A stretch of DNA of 64,000 nucleotides from Polyangiaceae bacterium (GCA_019637295.1 JAHBVX010000002.1:992001-1056000), one strand, 5' to 3'. Positions 45,143-54,019 are shown, counted from the first letter of the stretch. Program-made: numbers and translations. The notes: generated from the letters alone by a model not told the origin.

Positions 45143-47454
45143 CCGAGCCGGCTGGGATCCCGGACGAGGTCTTCGCCTCGCCGCTGCTGCGCAGTCTGGA
45201 CGAACGCGCCCGACGGGACGTGGCGCGGGCGAGCCGGGTGCTCGAGCTCGGCGCCGGCGAGCCTGCCTACGGCGTCGGGGACCGCGCGGACACGCTGTTC
45301 GTCGTGCTGCGCGGGAGCGTGCGGCTCGAAGCGGTGCGACGCGGCGAGGACCGCGCGAGCACGATGCGCGTCGCGCGTCGCGGTGACAGCTTCGGCGAGG
45401 AGGCCACCGTGCCGGGGGCCAGCCGCCTGCTCAGCGCGTGGGCCGACGAGCCAGCGACGATCGCAGAGGTCCCCGTCACGGTGCTGCAGCGGGCGCGGGT
45501 GCGCGGTGGGGCGACGGCGGACTCCGTCGAGCGCGACGAGCGCGCGGCGCTGCGCGCCGCGGCGCGCGACGTGCTGGACAGCTCGGCGCTGGGCCGAGAG
45601 CTGGGCCGCGACGAGCTGGACATGCTGCTCGACCGCGCCGAGTGGAAGCACCACCGTCGCGGCGAGCGGGTCTTCAGCCAGGGTGATGACGCACCGTTCG
45701 CGCTGGTCATCGCCGGCGGCTTGCTGCAGCTGCAGTCCGAGCACGACGGGCGCGTGCGGGTGTGCGGCTATCTGGCGCGCGGCGACGTCGCGGGGGACGA
45801 CGACGTGCTCGCGGGTCGAAAGCACAGCCTGTCCGCGGTGGCGCAGGGAGATCTGTTCGCGCTCGCGCTGCCACGTGCGGCGCTGCAGAGCGCGGTGGAT
45901 CGCTGTCCGGCGTTGCTGGCTGGACTCGGACGCGTGGCTGTGGAGCGAGGCGAGGCGCAGGCGGGTATCGTCGGCGAGTTCGAACGCGGCGCGACGCAGC
46001 ACGTGTTCCGGGATCTGTATCGCCTGCAGGTCGCGCGCTCGCTGCTCGTGATCGAGCAGGACAGCTGCGTGCGCTGCGGACATTGCGCTTGGGCGTGCGC
46101 CGAGACCCACGGTGAGAGCCACCTGGTGCGCCGCGGTGACAAGATCGTGACTCAGCTCTCCAGCACCGGCGCGCCGGCGAGCTTGCTCTTGCCCAACAGC
46201 TGTCAGCACTGCGAGAGCGCCGCCTGCATGGTGGACTGCCCCACCGGAGCCATCGGTCGCGAGCCCCGCGGAGAGGTGTTCATCCGCGCCGAACTGTGCA
46301 CCGGGTGCGCGGCCTGCGTCCGCGCCTGCCCGTGGGACAACGTGCAAATGGTGCCGCGGCCCGGTGCGCCGCCGGCTGCGGCGCGGGCCGAGACGGCGGT
46401 GGGCACGAGCGCGCTCGTCGCGGCCAAGTGCGATCTGTGTCGCGACTGGCAGGCGCCGGCGTGTGTCTCGGCCTGCCCTACCGGGTCCATCCTGCGGGTG
46501 GATCCGAGCCGCGACTTCTCGGAGCTCGCGGCGCTCTTTCACGGCCCCGGGCCGACCGCCGGCGGCGGCGCCCCGGGGCGCACGGAGAAGCGGCGAGCGC
46601 GGGCGCTCACCCTCGCGTCGGGGCTGGGCTTGGTCTTGGTGGGGCTAGGCCTCGGCCTGCAGCAGGCTGGCGTGGTGGAGCCCAGCCGGGGCGTGGGTCT
46701 GCTCGCTGGCGTGGTCGCGCTGCCGGCGTGTCTCGTGCTCGCGGGCTATGGGTTCTTCAAGCGAGGGGTGCGACGTTGGCTTCCGCGCCGCGAGCGCGGT
46801 CTGCGCGCGACCCTCGCAGAGCGCGCACCCGCGCCGCGCTCTCGGGTGGCGCCTCAGCTCGACGTGCACGTCGTGCTCGGCCTGGCCACCCTCGCCCTCG
46901 GCGCGCTGCACGGCGGCTTCGGCGGACGCCCCTCCACGAGCGGCGCCCTGGGGCTCGTGTTCTGGGCGCTGTCCCTCACCGGTCTCGTCGGCATCGCGGC
47001 GTATCGCACGCTGCCGCGCTGGCTGACGCGGATCGAGCGCCGCGGTCTGCTGCCCGAGGACTTTCCGCGGGAGCGAGAGCGTGTGTTCGATCGTCTCTAT
47101 CGGGCGGCCTCGGGCAAGAGCGAGCTGGTCAAGGTGCTCGCGGAGCGCTTGCTGCTGCCCTACGCGCGCTCGCCGCTGGGCTGGCTCGGGCTCGTGCTCG
47201 GGCGCCGCACCCTGCGTGAGGAGGAGGCGCGCTTGCACGCGCGCATCGACGCCATGCTGGAGGGCCGCGGCGGCGATCAGCGAGAGGGGCTCACGGATCT
47301 GGTGCGCATCGTGGTGGAGCTGCGCGCGCTCCCGGGGCGTCGCGTGCTGACCCTCGCGCTGCGCGGCCTGGTGCCCGTGCACGTGCTGCTCGCCGGGATG
47401 TTCCTGCTGCTACTGCTACTGCACGTCGCCTCCGCGCTGGGAGGCGGGCGGTGA
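45139..47454 (+). CDS. Dual cNMP-binding-like, four-cluster ferredoxin and b-type membrane protein
   Basis: The 771-residue protein has two Crp-like cyclic-nucleotide-binding domains (about residues 10-125 and 140-265, e.g. VVLRGSVRLEAVRRGE and QGDDAPFALVIAGG). A DmsB/NrfC-like ferredoxin region follows, with four cysteine quartets at about residues 310-320, 355-367, 387-397 and 431-446. About five membrane helices come after residue 490. H577/H591 and H748/H762 lie on two helices with H-x13-H spacing, the pattern of bis-heme-b ferric reductase-like domains. It would move electrons from cytoplasmic Fe-S clusters across the membrane. Whether the cNMP domains bind nucleotide is unproven. ATGA and GTGA overlaps flank it. 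Confidence 0.88.
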   Translation: MTEPAGIPDEVFASPLLRSLDERARRDVARASRVLELGAGEPAYGVGDRADTLFVVLRGSVRLEAVRRGEDRASTMRVARRGDSFGEEATVPGASRLLSAWADEPATIAEVPVTVLQRARVRGGATADSVERDERAALRAAARDVLDSSALGRELGRDELDMLLDRAEWKHHRRGERVFSQGDDAPFALVIAGGLLQLQSEHDGRVRVCGYLARGDVAGDDDVLAGRKHSLSAVAQGDLFALALPRAALQSAVDRCPALLAGLGRVAVERGEAQAGIVGEFERGATQHVFRDLYRLQVARSLLVIEQDSCVRCGHCAWACAETHGESHLVRRGDKIVTQLSSTGAPASLLLPNSCQHCESAACMVDCPTGAIGREPRGEVFIRAELCTGCAACVRACPWDNVQMVPRPGAPPAAARAETAVGTSALVAAKCDLCRDWQAPACVSACPTGSILRVDPSRDFSELAALFHGPGPTAGGGAPGRTEKRRARALTLASGLGLVLVGLGLGLQQAGVVEPSRGVGLLAGVVALPACLVLAGYGFFKRGVRRWLPRRERGLRATLAERAPAPRSRVAPQLDVHVVLGLATLALGALHGGFGGRPSTSGALGLVFWALSLTGLVGIAAYRTLPRWLTRIERRGLLPEDFPRERERVFDRLYRAASGKSELVKVLAERLLLPYARSPLGWLGLVLGRRTLREEEARLHARIDAMLEGRGGDQREGLTDLVRIVVELRALPGRRVLTLALRGLVPVHVLLAGMFLLLLLLHVASALGGGR

Positions 47455-49433
47455 AGCTCCGCGCCGCGCCGCGGACGTCGAGCGACGTGCTGCTGGGTCG
47501 CGGGCTGTGGCTCGGCGCCGCCGTCGCGGCCGTCGCGGCCGTCGCGGGGCTCGGCTGGGCGCTCGGTCCCCAGGGCCTGTGGGGACCCGGCCCCCAGTCG
47601 CGTCCCCACGCGCGCGCCGCGGTCGGTTGCAGTGGCTGCCACCAGAGCGGCGCGTCGATCGCGGACAGCTGCGTGAGCTGTCATGGCCCGCATCCCTCCG
47701 CGCGCCCCGCTCATCGCGCGCTCGCGCAGCGAGGCCAGCTCGGCTGCGCGACCTGCCACGCGGCGCACACTGCAGATGAAGGTGTGGCGCTGCTCACCGA
47801 CGGACGCGCGATTCGGTACGGCACCGGCTGGGAGACTGACACCGGTGTGGTGACGCGCTACGTGGCGCCGACCGCGGTCAACGTCCCGCTCGTGCCTCTC
47901 GCGGCCTGTACGCGCTGCCACGATCCGAGTCGCCCGGGAGATCCCATCGCGGCCTGCCTGCTCGCCGGGCAAGAGGGGCTCGGCGACGCTCGGCCGACCG
48001 TGTGCTTCGACGAGCACCGGCCGGTGGCCACCACGCGCGGCGATCGTCCGGCACGCGATGGTGCCTGGGAGGCGGCCCGCGAGGTGGCGGCGACGGTGCC
48101 CGCTGGTGGCCGGGGTCGCACGGCGCCGTGGCTGGTCGGTGCGTTCGGCCTCGGGCTCGTCGTCTGGGGCTCGCAGCGAGCGCTGTGGCGGCTGCGCGAG
48201 CGCCGCCGGGCGCCGGCCCCCGAGCCCGTGGTGCGCCCGTCCGACGTAGTGCGCTTGCCGCAGATCGACACCACCACGTGCTTGGGCTGTTACGCCTGCG
48301 TGGACGCTTGCCCCTACGACGTGCTCGAGGTGCGCCGATTCGTCGCGGTCGTCGCGCGACCGGACGACTGTTGCGGACTGACGCTGTGCGAGCAGCACTG
48401 TCCCAACGGCTCGCTGGTGGTTCGGGAAGGTGAGCCGGTGGACGATCGCCCGCGGGTGACCGACACGCTCGAGTCGGTGGACGTGCCGGGGCTGTACCTG
48501 GCCGGCGATCTCACCGGACTGCCGCTGATCAAGAACGCCATCAATCAAGGGGCGATGGCCGTGCGCGCGCTGGCCAAGACCCTACCCAAGAAGCCGGACG
48601 GCTCGTCCCGGCTGCAGTTGCTCATCGTGGGCGCCGGCCCCGCCGGCATCAGCGCCGCCCTCGCGGCGCGCGAGCAGGGGCTCGCCGCGATGGTGCTCGA
48701 GCAGTCCACCGTGGCCGCGAGCATCCGCTCGTTCCCGCGGGGCAAGCTGGTGTTCGATCAGCCCCTCGGGGTGCCGGTGGTCGGGGAGCTGTGGCTGGAG
48801 GAGGCGACCAAGGAGGAGCTGCTCGCCAAGTGGCTGCGCATCGTCCGGCGCCACGAGCTGCGGATCCGAGAGGGCCTGCGGGTCACGGCCATCGAGCGCG
48901 GGTCCGGCGGCGAGTTCCGCATCACCGCGCTCGACCCAGAGGGCAACGAGCAGCGCTTCGAGGCGGAGCGAGTGGTGCTCGCCAGCGGCAGGCGCGGCAG
49001 CCCACGGCGCCTCGAGGTCCCGGTGGATCCCGACGCGGAGGCGCAGGTCTACTACTCGCTCGCGGACGCGCGCAGCTTCGCCGGTCAGCGGGTGCTCGTC
49101 GTGGGTCTGGGCGACAGCGCGATGGAGGCCGCCCTCGCCCTCGGACGTCAACCCGACACCCGCGTCACGATCGTCCATCGCGGAGATGGCTTTCGGCGCG
49201 GCAAGGCGCGCAACATCAGCGAGCTGTCGCGCGCGGTGGAGGCTGGCCGCATCGAGCTGCGCCAGAACTCCGTGGTGCGGCGTGTTCGACGCGGGCTGGT
49301 CGAGGTCGAGCGCAACGGAGCCCTGGACGAGCTCGCGTGCGACGCCGTCTTGGTGCAGATCGGCGCGCTGCCGCCCTGGTCGTTCCTCGAGCGCGCCGGC
49401 GTTCGGCGCCCCACGCCGCGCTCGTCCGAGTGA
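47451..49433 (+). CDS. Tetraheme cytochrome c-ferredoxin-FAD/NAD(P) oxidoreductase fusion
   Basis: The 660-residue protein starts with a membrane helix (about 17-37), followed by four CxxCH heme motifs at about residues 60, 74, 99 and 153, a second helix (about 225-245), a ferredoxin-like segment (CLGCYACVDACP at 277-288 plus CCGLTLCEQHCPNG from 307), and a pyridine-nucleotide oxidoreductase: FAD motif IVGAGPAGISAALAAREQG near 393 and NAD(P) motif VVGLGDSAMEAALALG near 548. No active-site CxxC as in thioredoxin reductase is seen, so electrons presumably pass to the Fe-S clusters. Predicted topology puts the hemes in the periplasm and the flavin in the cytoplasm. Start is GTG, overlapping the preceding gene. 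Confidence 0.9.
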   Translation: MKLRAAPRTSSDVLLGRGLWLGAAVAAVAAVAGLGWALGPQGLWGPGPQSRPHARAAVGCSGCHQSGASIADSCVSCHGPHPSARPAHRALAQRGQLGCATCHAAHTADEGVALLTDGRAIRYGTGWETDTGVVTRYVAPTAVNVPLVPLAACTRCHDPSRPGDPIAACLLAGQEGLGDARPTVCFDEHRPVATTRGDRPARDGAWEAAREVAATVPAGGRGRTAPWLVGAFGLGLVVWGSQRALWRLRERRRAPAPEPVVRPSDVVRLPQIDTTTCLGCYACVDACPYDVLEVRRFVAVVARPDDCCGLTLCEQHCPNGSLVVREGEPVDDRPRVTDTLESVDVPGLYLAGDLTGLPLIKNAINQGAMAVRALAKTLPKKPDGSSRLQLLIVGAGPAGISAALAAREQGLAAMVLEQSTVAASIRSFPRGKLVFDQPLGVPVVGELWLEEATKEELLAKWLRIVRRHELRIREGLRVTAIERGSGGEFRITALDPEGNEQRFEAERVVLASGRRGSPRRLEVPVDPDAEAQVYYSLADARSFAGQRVLVVGLGDSAMEAALALGRQPDTRVTIVHRGDGFRRGKARNISELSRAVEAGRIELRQNSVVRRVRRGLVEVERNGALDELACDAVLVQIGALPPWSFLERAGVRRPTPRSSE

Positions 49434-49442
49434 GCGGACCCC

Positions 49443-50420
49443 TCACAGCGGGTGTTTCTGGAAGAACTCCCACATGGCGTCGTTGGCCAGTAGATCTTGG
49501 GTCGTCTTGCCGAAGCCGGGCAGATCGATGCCGCCGGGCCAGGTGTGCCCGCCATCGTCCACCGAGCACTGCACGACCTCGGCGCCGCCGTCGCAGCCCG
49601 AATAGGTCTGGCAAGTGCTGTCGCCGTTCGAGAAGGTCTGCGCGGCGCTGGCATCGCAGCCGTTCCTGGTGGCCCAGGCTGCGCTGTGCTCGAGGGCGAT
49701 GGCGTGACTGACCAGCACGTCGGCGGTGCCGTTGAACGCGATGAGCGAGATGGGGCGCGACGGAGCGCAGCTCGTCATCCCGTTGTAGGCGGCGACTGGC
49801 GCGACGGCGGCGATGCGCTCGGCGCGCTCGCAGGCCAAGCGGTGCGACATGAAGCCGCCGTTGGACAGGCCCGTGGCGAACACGCGGGAAGCGTCGACAC
49901 ACAGCTCGGACTCGAGCTGATCGAGGATGGCGTCCACGAAGCCCACGTCGTCGCGGCTCTTGTCCGCGGCGCAGCACAGCCCGGCGTTCCAGGTCTGGTT
50001 GCCGTCCGGATCCTTCAGCCCTTGCGGCGCCACCAGGATGAAGCCCGCGGCGTCGGCCTTGGCCGGCAGCTTGCTGAGGCTCTGCTGTAGCGGGGCGGCC
50101 TCGCCGAAGGTCTCGGCGGTGCGCCCGTGGAAGTTCAACACCAGGGGGGTCGGCTGGGAGGGGTCGTAGCTCGGCGGCAGGTGCAGGACGAACCAGCGCT
50201 CGGCCCCGCCGAAGGTGAGCGTGCGCTTGCCGGTCGCCGGCGCCGCTTGCCCACACCCGCTCTGGGCGCCGCTGCCGCCGGCGCCCGCGCCGCCGCCGCT
50301 GCCGCCCGCCGCCCCGCCGCTGCCGCCCGTGCCGCTCGGCGACCCCTTGGGATCGTCGTCGCCCCCGCAGCCGAGCGCCAGCGCGCAGCCAACCAACACT
50401 AGACCTAGCCGTGGACCCAT
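49443..50420 (-). CDS. Poly(3-hydroxyalkanoate) depolymerase/feruloyl esterase-like lipoprotein
   Basis: The 325-residue protein has a lipobox (LALGC) followed by a Gly/Ser/Ala-rich linker of about 35 residues, typical of Polyangiales lipoproteins. The catalytic region is an esterase of the PHB depolymerase/LpqC family: PLVLNFHGRTAETFG (oxyanion), ADAAGFILVAPQG, then RVFATGLSNGGFMSHRLAC with serine in GLSNGG, and a DDGGHTWPGG histidine segment near the end. Cysteine pairs suggest a disulfide-stabilised extracellular enzyme. It is convergent with the oxidoreductase operon. Substrate could be a polyester or an aromatic ester. Confidence 0.9.
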   Translation of the reverse strand: MGPRLGLVLVGCALALGCGGDDDPKGSPSGTGGSGGAAGGSGGGAGAGGSGAQSGCGQAAPATGKRTLTFGGAERWFVLHLPPSYDPSQPTPLVLNFHGRTAETFGEAAPLQQSLSKLPAKADAAGFILVAPQGLKDPDGNQTWNAGLCCAADKSRDDVGFVDAILDQLESELCVDASRVFATGLSNGGFMSHRLACERAERIAAVAPVAAYNGMTSCAPSRPISLIAFNGTADVLVSHAIALEHSAAWATRNGCDASAAQTFSNGDSTCQTYSGCDGGAEVVQCSVDDGGHTWPGGIDLPGFGKTTQDLLANDAMWEFFQKHPL

Positions 50421-50491
50421 GGCCTCGGTTCTAGCGCGCGTGGCCTCGGCCAGCGAGCCCGAATTGAGATAGAGTCTGGACCCGGACGCGC

Positions 50492-50962
50492 GTGGCCCAG
50501 CACCCCGAACCCCTGGTCATCGGCTGGGCCGAATACGTGGACATCCCCGAGTGGAACGTCACGCGGCTGCGCGCGAAGATGGACACGGGCGCACGCTCGA
50601 GCGCGCTGCACGTCGAGAACGTCCACGAGGTCGGTCACAGTCGCGTACGCTTCGACGTGAGGCTCCACCGCAAGCAGATCGATCGGCGGGTGACCGTGGA
50701 GGCACCCATCAGCCGCCGTGGCCGCGTGCGGCCGTCGAGCGGGGTGAGCGAGGCGCGTATCTTCGTGGTGGCCAAGGTCCGCATCGGCGGCGTCGAGCGC
50801 GAGATCGAGCTCAGCCTCGTCAGTCGCGAGCGCATGTTGTTCCGCATGCTCATCGGCCGCTCTGCGCTCAGTCACGCCTTCGTGGTCGATGTCAGCCGGC
50901 GCTATACCCTCGGCCGCCCGAAGCGCAAGAAGCCCAAGAGCCGACCTCGGAGTCATCCGTGA
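50492..50962 (+). CDS. RimK-associated aspartyl-type zinc protease-like protein (RimB-like)
   Basis: The 156-residue protein belongs to the ATP-dependent zinc protease family (PF05618-like) found next to rimK. The retropepsin-like active-site motif is in RAKMDTGARSSALH near residues 28-41, and a second conserved segment is FRMLIGRSALSHAFVVD. In Pseudomonas, RimB-like proteins act with RimK on the glutamate tail of ribosomal protein S6. The start is GTG at 50492, with a TAGAGT box 16 nt upstream. The C-terminus is Arg/Lys-rich. It precedes rimK by 113 bp on the same strand. Confidence 0.87.
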   Translation: MAQHPEPLVIGWAEYVDIPEWNVTRLRAKMDTGARSSALHVENVHEVGHSRVRFDVRLHRKQIDRRVTVEAPISRRGRVRPSSGVSEARIFVVAKVRIGGVEREIELSLVSRERMLFRMLIGRSALSHAFVVDVSRRYTLGRPKRKKPKSRPRSHP

Positions 50963-51075
50963 CCGGGGCACGCGGCGCTGACGCGGCGTTGCAGGGTGCA
51001 CGACAGGTGGCCCTTGTCAGGTGCCCGCCCTCCGCAGCACGCTCCGCCCCGCCCAGCCGCGACCGGTGACCCCCC

Positions 51076-52272
51076 ATGGCGCTCAAGATCGCAATCCTGT
51101 CCCGCAGCCCGAACGCCTACAGCACGAGGCGCCTGCGCGAAGCATCGCTCCGGCGCGGGCACAAGCCCAAGGTGCTCAACACGCTGCGCTTCAGTATGGG
51201 GATTTCCCAGGGCCACCCGGAGCTGTTCTTCCGCAAGCGGCGCCTCTCGCGCTACGACGCCGCCATCCCCCGCATCGGCGCCTCGATCACGATGTACGGC
51301 ACCGCCGTCGTGCGGCAGTTCGAGCAGATGGGCGTGTTCACCCTCAACTCCTCCAACGCCATCAGCGTCTCGCGAGACAAGCTGCGCAGCGTGCAAATCC
51401 TGTCGCGGCACAACATCGGCATTCCTCCCACCGCGTTCGTCCGGGACCGCGGCAGCGTGCTGCACGCGATCGAGCACGTCGGCGGGGCGCCGGTGATCAT
51501 CAAGCTGCTCGAGGGGACTCAGGGCATCGGCGTGATCCTGGCGGACAACACCAAGATCGCCGAGGCCATCATCGAGACGCTGCAGAGCGCCAAGCAGAAC
51601 GTGCTGATCCAGCGCTTCGTGCGGGAGAGTCGCGGCCGCGACATGCGGGCCTTCGTGGTGGGTGACCGCGTGGTGGCGGCCATGCGTCGCGTGGCAGTGG
51701 GCGAGGAGTTTCGCAGCAACGTGCACCGAGGCGGTCGGGCGGAGCCGCTGCAGATAGACTCTCAGTGCGAGGTGACCGCCATCCACGCGGCGCAGATCAT
51801 GGGTCTGCGGGTCGCGGGCGTGGACATCCTCGAGACGAAGGACGGCCCCCAGGTGCTGGAGGTGAACTCGTCCCCCGGGCTCGAGGGCATCGAGACGATC
51901 ACCGGGGTGGACGTGGCCGGGGCGATCATCGAGCACCTCGAAGAACAGGTGCTGTTCCCGGATCTCGACGTGCGCCAGCGCCTGACCCTCAAGTCGGGCT
52001 ACGGCGTCGCCGAGTTCCCGGTCGCGCCGGACTCGGAGCTGGCCGGGCGCATGCTACGAGACGCCAACCTGCGCGAGCGCGACGTCCAGGTGCTCAGCAT
52101 CACCCGGGGCAGCCTGACCATCCCCAACCCGCGGGGCGATCGGGAGCTGCTGCCCGGGGACGTGCTGCTCTGCTTCGGCAAGCACATCACGCTCAAGAGC
52201 TTCATCCCGTTGAGCCCGGGGCGACCCCGCCGCCGCCGCCTGCGCGGAGCCGCTGACCTGCGACGTAAGTAG
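51076..52272 (+). CDS. rimK: RimK-type alpha-L-glutamate ligase with RCK_C domain
   Basis: RimK adds glutamate residues to the C-terminus of ribosomal protein S6 using ATP. The first 300 residues are a standard ATP-grasp ligase: SRSPNAYSTRRLREA, RIGASITMYGTAVVRQFE, VIIKLLEGTQGIGVILAD, QRFVRESRGRDMRAFVVGDRVVAAMRR and VDILETKDGPQVLEVNSSPGLEG. About 100 extra residues form a TrkA-C/RCK_C-like domain (VAPDSELAGRMLRD, ITRGSLTIPNPRGDREL, GDVLLCFGK), which usually binds small nucleotides or other ligands. Escherichia coli RimK lacks it. The RCK_C tail suggests allosteric control. Confidence 0.92.
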   Translation: MALKIAILSRSPNAYSTRRLREASLRRGHKPKVLNTLRFSMGISQGHPELFFRKRRLSRYDAAIPRIGASITMYGTAVVRQFEQMGVFTLNSSNAISVSRDKLRSVQILSRHNIGIPPTAFVRDRGSVLHAIEHVGGAPVIIKLLEGTQGIGVILADNTKIAEAIIETLQSAKQNVLIQRFVRESRGRDMRAFVVGDRVVAAMRRVAVGEEFRSNVHRGGRAEPLQIDSQCEVTAIHAAQIMGLRVAGVDILETKDGPQVLEVNSSPGLEGIETITGVDVAGAIIEHLEEQVLFPDLDVRQRLTLKSGYGVAEFPVAPDSELAGRMLRDANLRERDVQVLSITRGSLTIPNPRGDRELLPGDVLLCFGKHITLKSFIPLSPGRPRRRRLRGAADLRRK

Positions 52273-52281
52273 CGGTAAGTA

Positions 52282-52291
52282 CTTATATAAG
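52282..52291. promoter_or_regulatory. AT-rich palindrome after rimK
   Basis: CTTATATAAG is a perfect 10-bp palindrome in an AT-rich island ten bases after the rimK stop, unusual in this GC-rich DNA. It could be part of a -10 region or an operator for the VWA gene at 52403. Confidence 0.35.
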
Positions 52292-52402
52292 CTGCGAGCC
52301 GTCGAGCCCGGGAGATCCTTCCCCGCCCCGGAGCGTAGGAGAGCAGGCACGATTCGAGTGAAAGTTGCCGCCGCCGGGCGGCGTTGCAAGAGGGTTCGCA
52401 GC

Positions 52403-53890
52403 ATGAAGGTCAGGACCATTGGACTGCTCTCGCTCGTTGGCATGACGCTCTCGAGCGTCACCGTGTGGTCGCTCACCCCCGACAGGCTCGGCCCCAAGCC
52501 CCTGGCCGAGGCCGTGACCGAGGTCGCCAGCGACGGGCGGTCGACGGTGGCGGGCGAGCCGGGCGCCTCCTTCACCGCCGGCCGCACGCTGATGGTCGAG
52601 GGTCGCCTCGGGCACGCGCGGGTGAGCGGAGAGCGCGACGCCGAGACGCTGATGCTCGTCAACGTCAGCGCGGATCGCAGCGACACCGGCGGCACGACCA
52701 CGCCGGTGAACCTGGCGATCGTCATCGATCGCTCCGGCTCCATGCGCGGCAAGCGCATGGAGAACGCGCTGGGCGCGGCTCGGGGCATGGTCCGCCGGCT
52801 GCGCGACGGGGACGTCGTCAGCGTGATCACCTACGACACCAAGACCGAGCTGGTCGCCGCGCCCACCACCATCGATGCGTTCTCGCGCGACCGGGTCGAG
52901 CGCCAGATCGGGACCATCACGGCGCGGGGAGACACCTGTATCTCGTGTGGCCTGGACGAGGCGGTGAGCGTGCTGGGCCGGCGCCCGGGGATGGTGGATC
53001 GGATCCTGCTCCTGTCCGACGGCGAGGCGACCGCCGGCGTGCGGGACGTCGAGGGCTTTCGCGCCATCGCCGGGCGTATCCGGGCGCAGGGCGCGAGCAT
53101 CTCCGCCATCGGTGTAGACGTGGAGTACAACGAGCGCGTGATGAGCGCGCTGGCGGTGGAGTCCAACGGCCGCCACCACTTCGTCGATGACGCGGCGGGG
53201 CTCTCGCGGGTGTTCGACGACGAGCTGGCGTCCCTCGTCAAGACCGTGGCCAACGAAGCCGAGCTGGCGGTGGAGCTGGCGCCGGGTGTGCGGGTCACGC
53301 AGGTGTTCGATCGCACCTTCCGCCAGGAAGGCCAGCGGCTCTTGGTCCCCATGGGCAGCTTCTCCGCCGGCGAAGAGAAGACCTTGTTGGTCCGGGTCGC
53401 CGTGCCGCGCAGCGCCGCTGGGGCGCGACCAGTGGCGGATGTGCAGCTGCGCTATCGAGATTTGGCGCGCAGCGACGCGGGCGAATGCGAGGGCAAGCTC
53501 GCCGTGCTCGTGACCGACGACGGCAGCGCCACCCAGCAGCTCGACCCGATCGTGCATGCGCGGCTGATGCGCTCGCAGACGGGCGCGGCCCTGAAGGAAG
53601 CGAACCTGCTGTTCCAGAGCGGTCGCAGCGAGGAGGCGCGGCGCAAGCTCAGTGAGAGCTGGGCGCAGGTGCAGGCCCAGGAGCGGACGGCGCTGGCCGC
53701 CGCGCCGTCACCGCGTCGCGCCGACCTCGAGAAGGACTTCAAGGGTCAGTCCGCGGCGTTGGCGGAGGCCAGCGAGGGGCTCGCCGAGCCGGCGCCAGCC
53801 GCCGGGGCGCCGCCGTCCCCGGCACAGGCCCGCAAACCCAAGGCCCAGGTGCGCGCCAACGCCGCCAAGGCCGACGCTTTCGGCTTCTGA
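52403..53890 (+). CDS. Secreted von Willebrand factor A protein (YfbK-like)
   Basis: The 495-residue protein starts with a signal/anchor sequence (MKVRTIGLLSLVGMTLSSVTVWSL). A VWA domain follows at about residues 85-270 with a full MIDAS metal site: VIDRSGSMRGKRM (DxSxS), a threonine in ARGDTCISCGLDE, and LLLSDGEATAG. A beta-rich domain follows, then a short helical tail rich in Ala, Glu and Arg, and a Pro/Ala-rich end. Such proteins bind other proteins through metal-dependent contacts in the envelope. A GTG 45 nt upstream is an alternative start; the ATG at 52403 begins the signal directly. Confidence 0.85.
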   Translation: MKVRTIGLLSLVGMTLSSVTVWSLTPDRLGPKPLAEAVTEVASDGRSTVAGEPGASFTAGRTLMVEGRLGHARVSGERDAETLMLVNVSADRSDTGGTTTPVNLAIVIDRSGSMRGKRMENALGAARGMVRRLRDGDVVSVITYDTKTELVAAPTTIDAFSRDRVERQIGTITARGDTCISCGLDEAVSVLGRRPGMVDRILLLSDGEATAGVRDVEGFRAIAGRIRAQGASISAIGVDVEYNERVMSALAVESNGRHHFVDDAAGLSRVFDDELASLVKTVANEAELAVELAPGVRVTQVFDRTFRQEGQRLLVPMGSFSAGEEKTLLVRVAVPRSAAGARPVADVQLRYRDLARSDAGECEGKLAVLVTDDGSATQQLDPIVHARLMRSQTGAALKEANLLFQSGRSEEARRKLSESWAQVQAQERTALAAAPSPRRADLEKDFKGQSAALAEASEGLAEPAPAAGAPPSPAQARKPKAQVRANAAKADAFGF

Positions 53891-54019
53891 GCGGCGCCCT
53901 GCCGCTGGCTTTGAGGGCTCGACCCGAGTCCGCTTTCGTCCGACGATGAGCCTCCGGCCCGAGGCCGGCTCGAGGTGGTTCGGCGCGGCGCGTACGCGGT
54001 CCGGGCCCAGGAGACCTTC

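Noticed and set aside
47451-49433. Thioredoxin reductase
   Set aside because: The flavin and NAD(P) motifs fit, but no CxxC active site is present and c-hemes and a ferredoxin precede the domain.
40974-49433. Nitrite, sulfite or tetrathionate reductase operon
   Set aside because: Fe-S and heme motifs are present, but no molybdopterin, siroheme or NrfA-type catalytic subunit is encoded.
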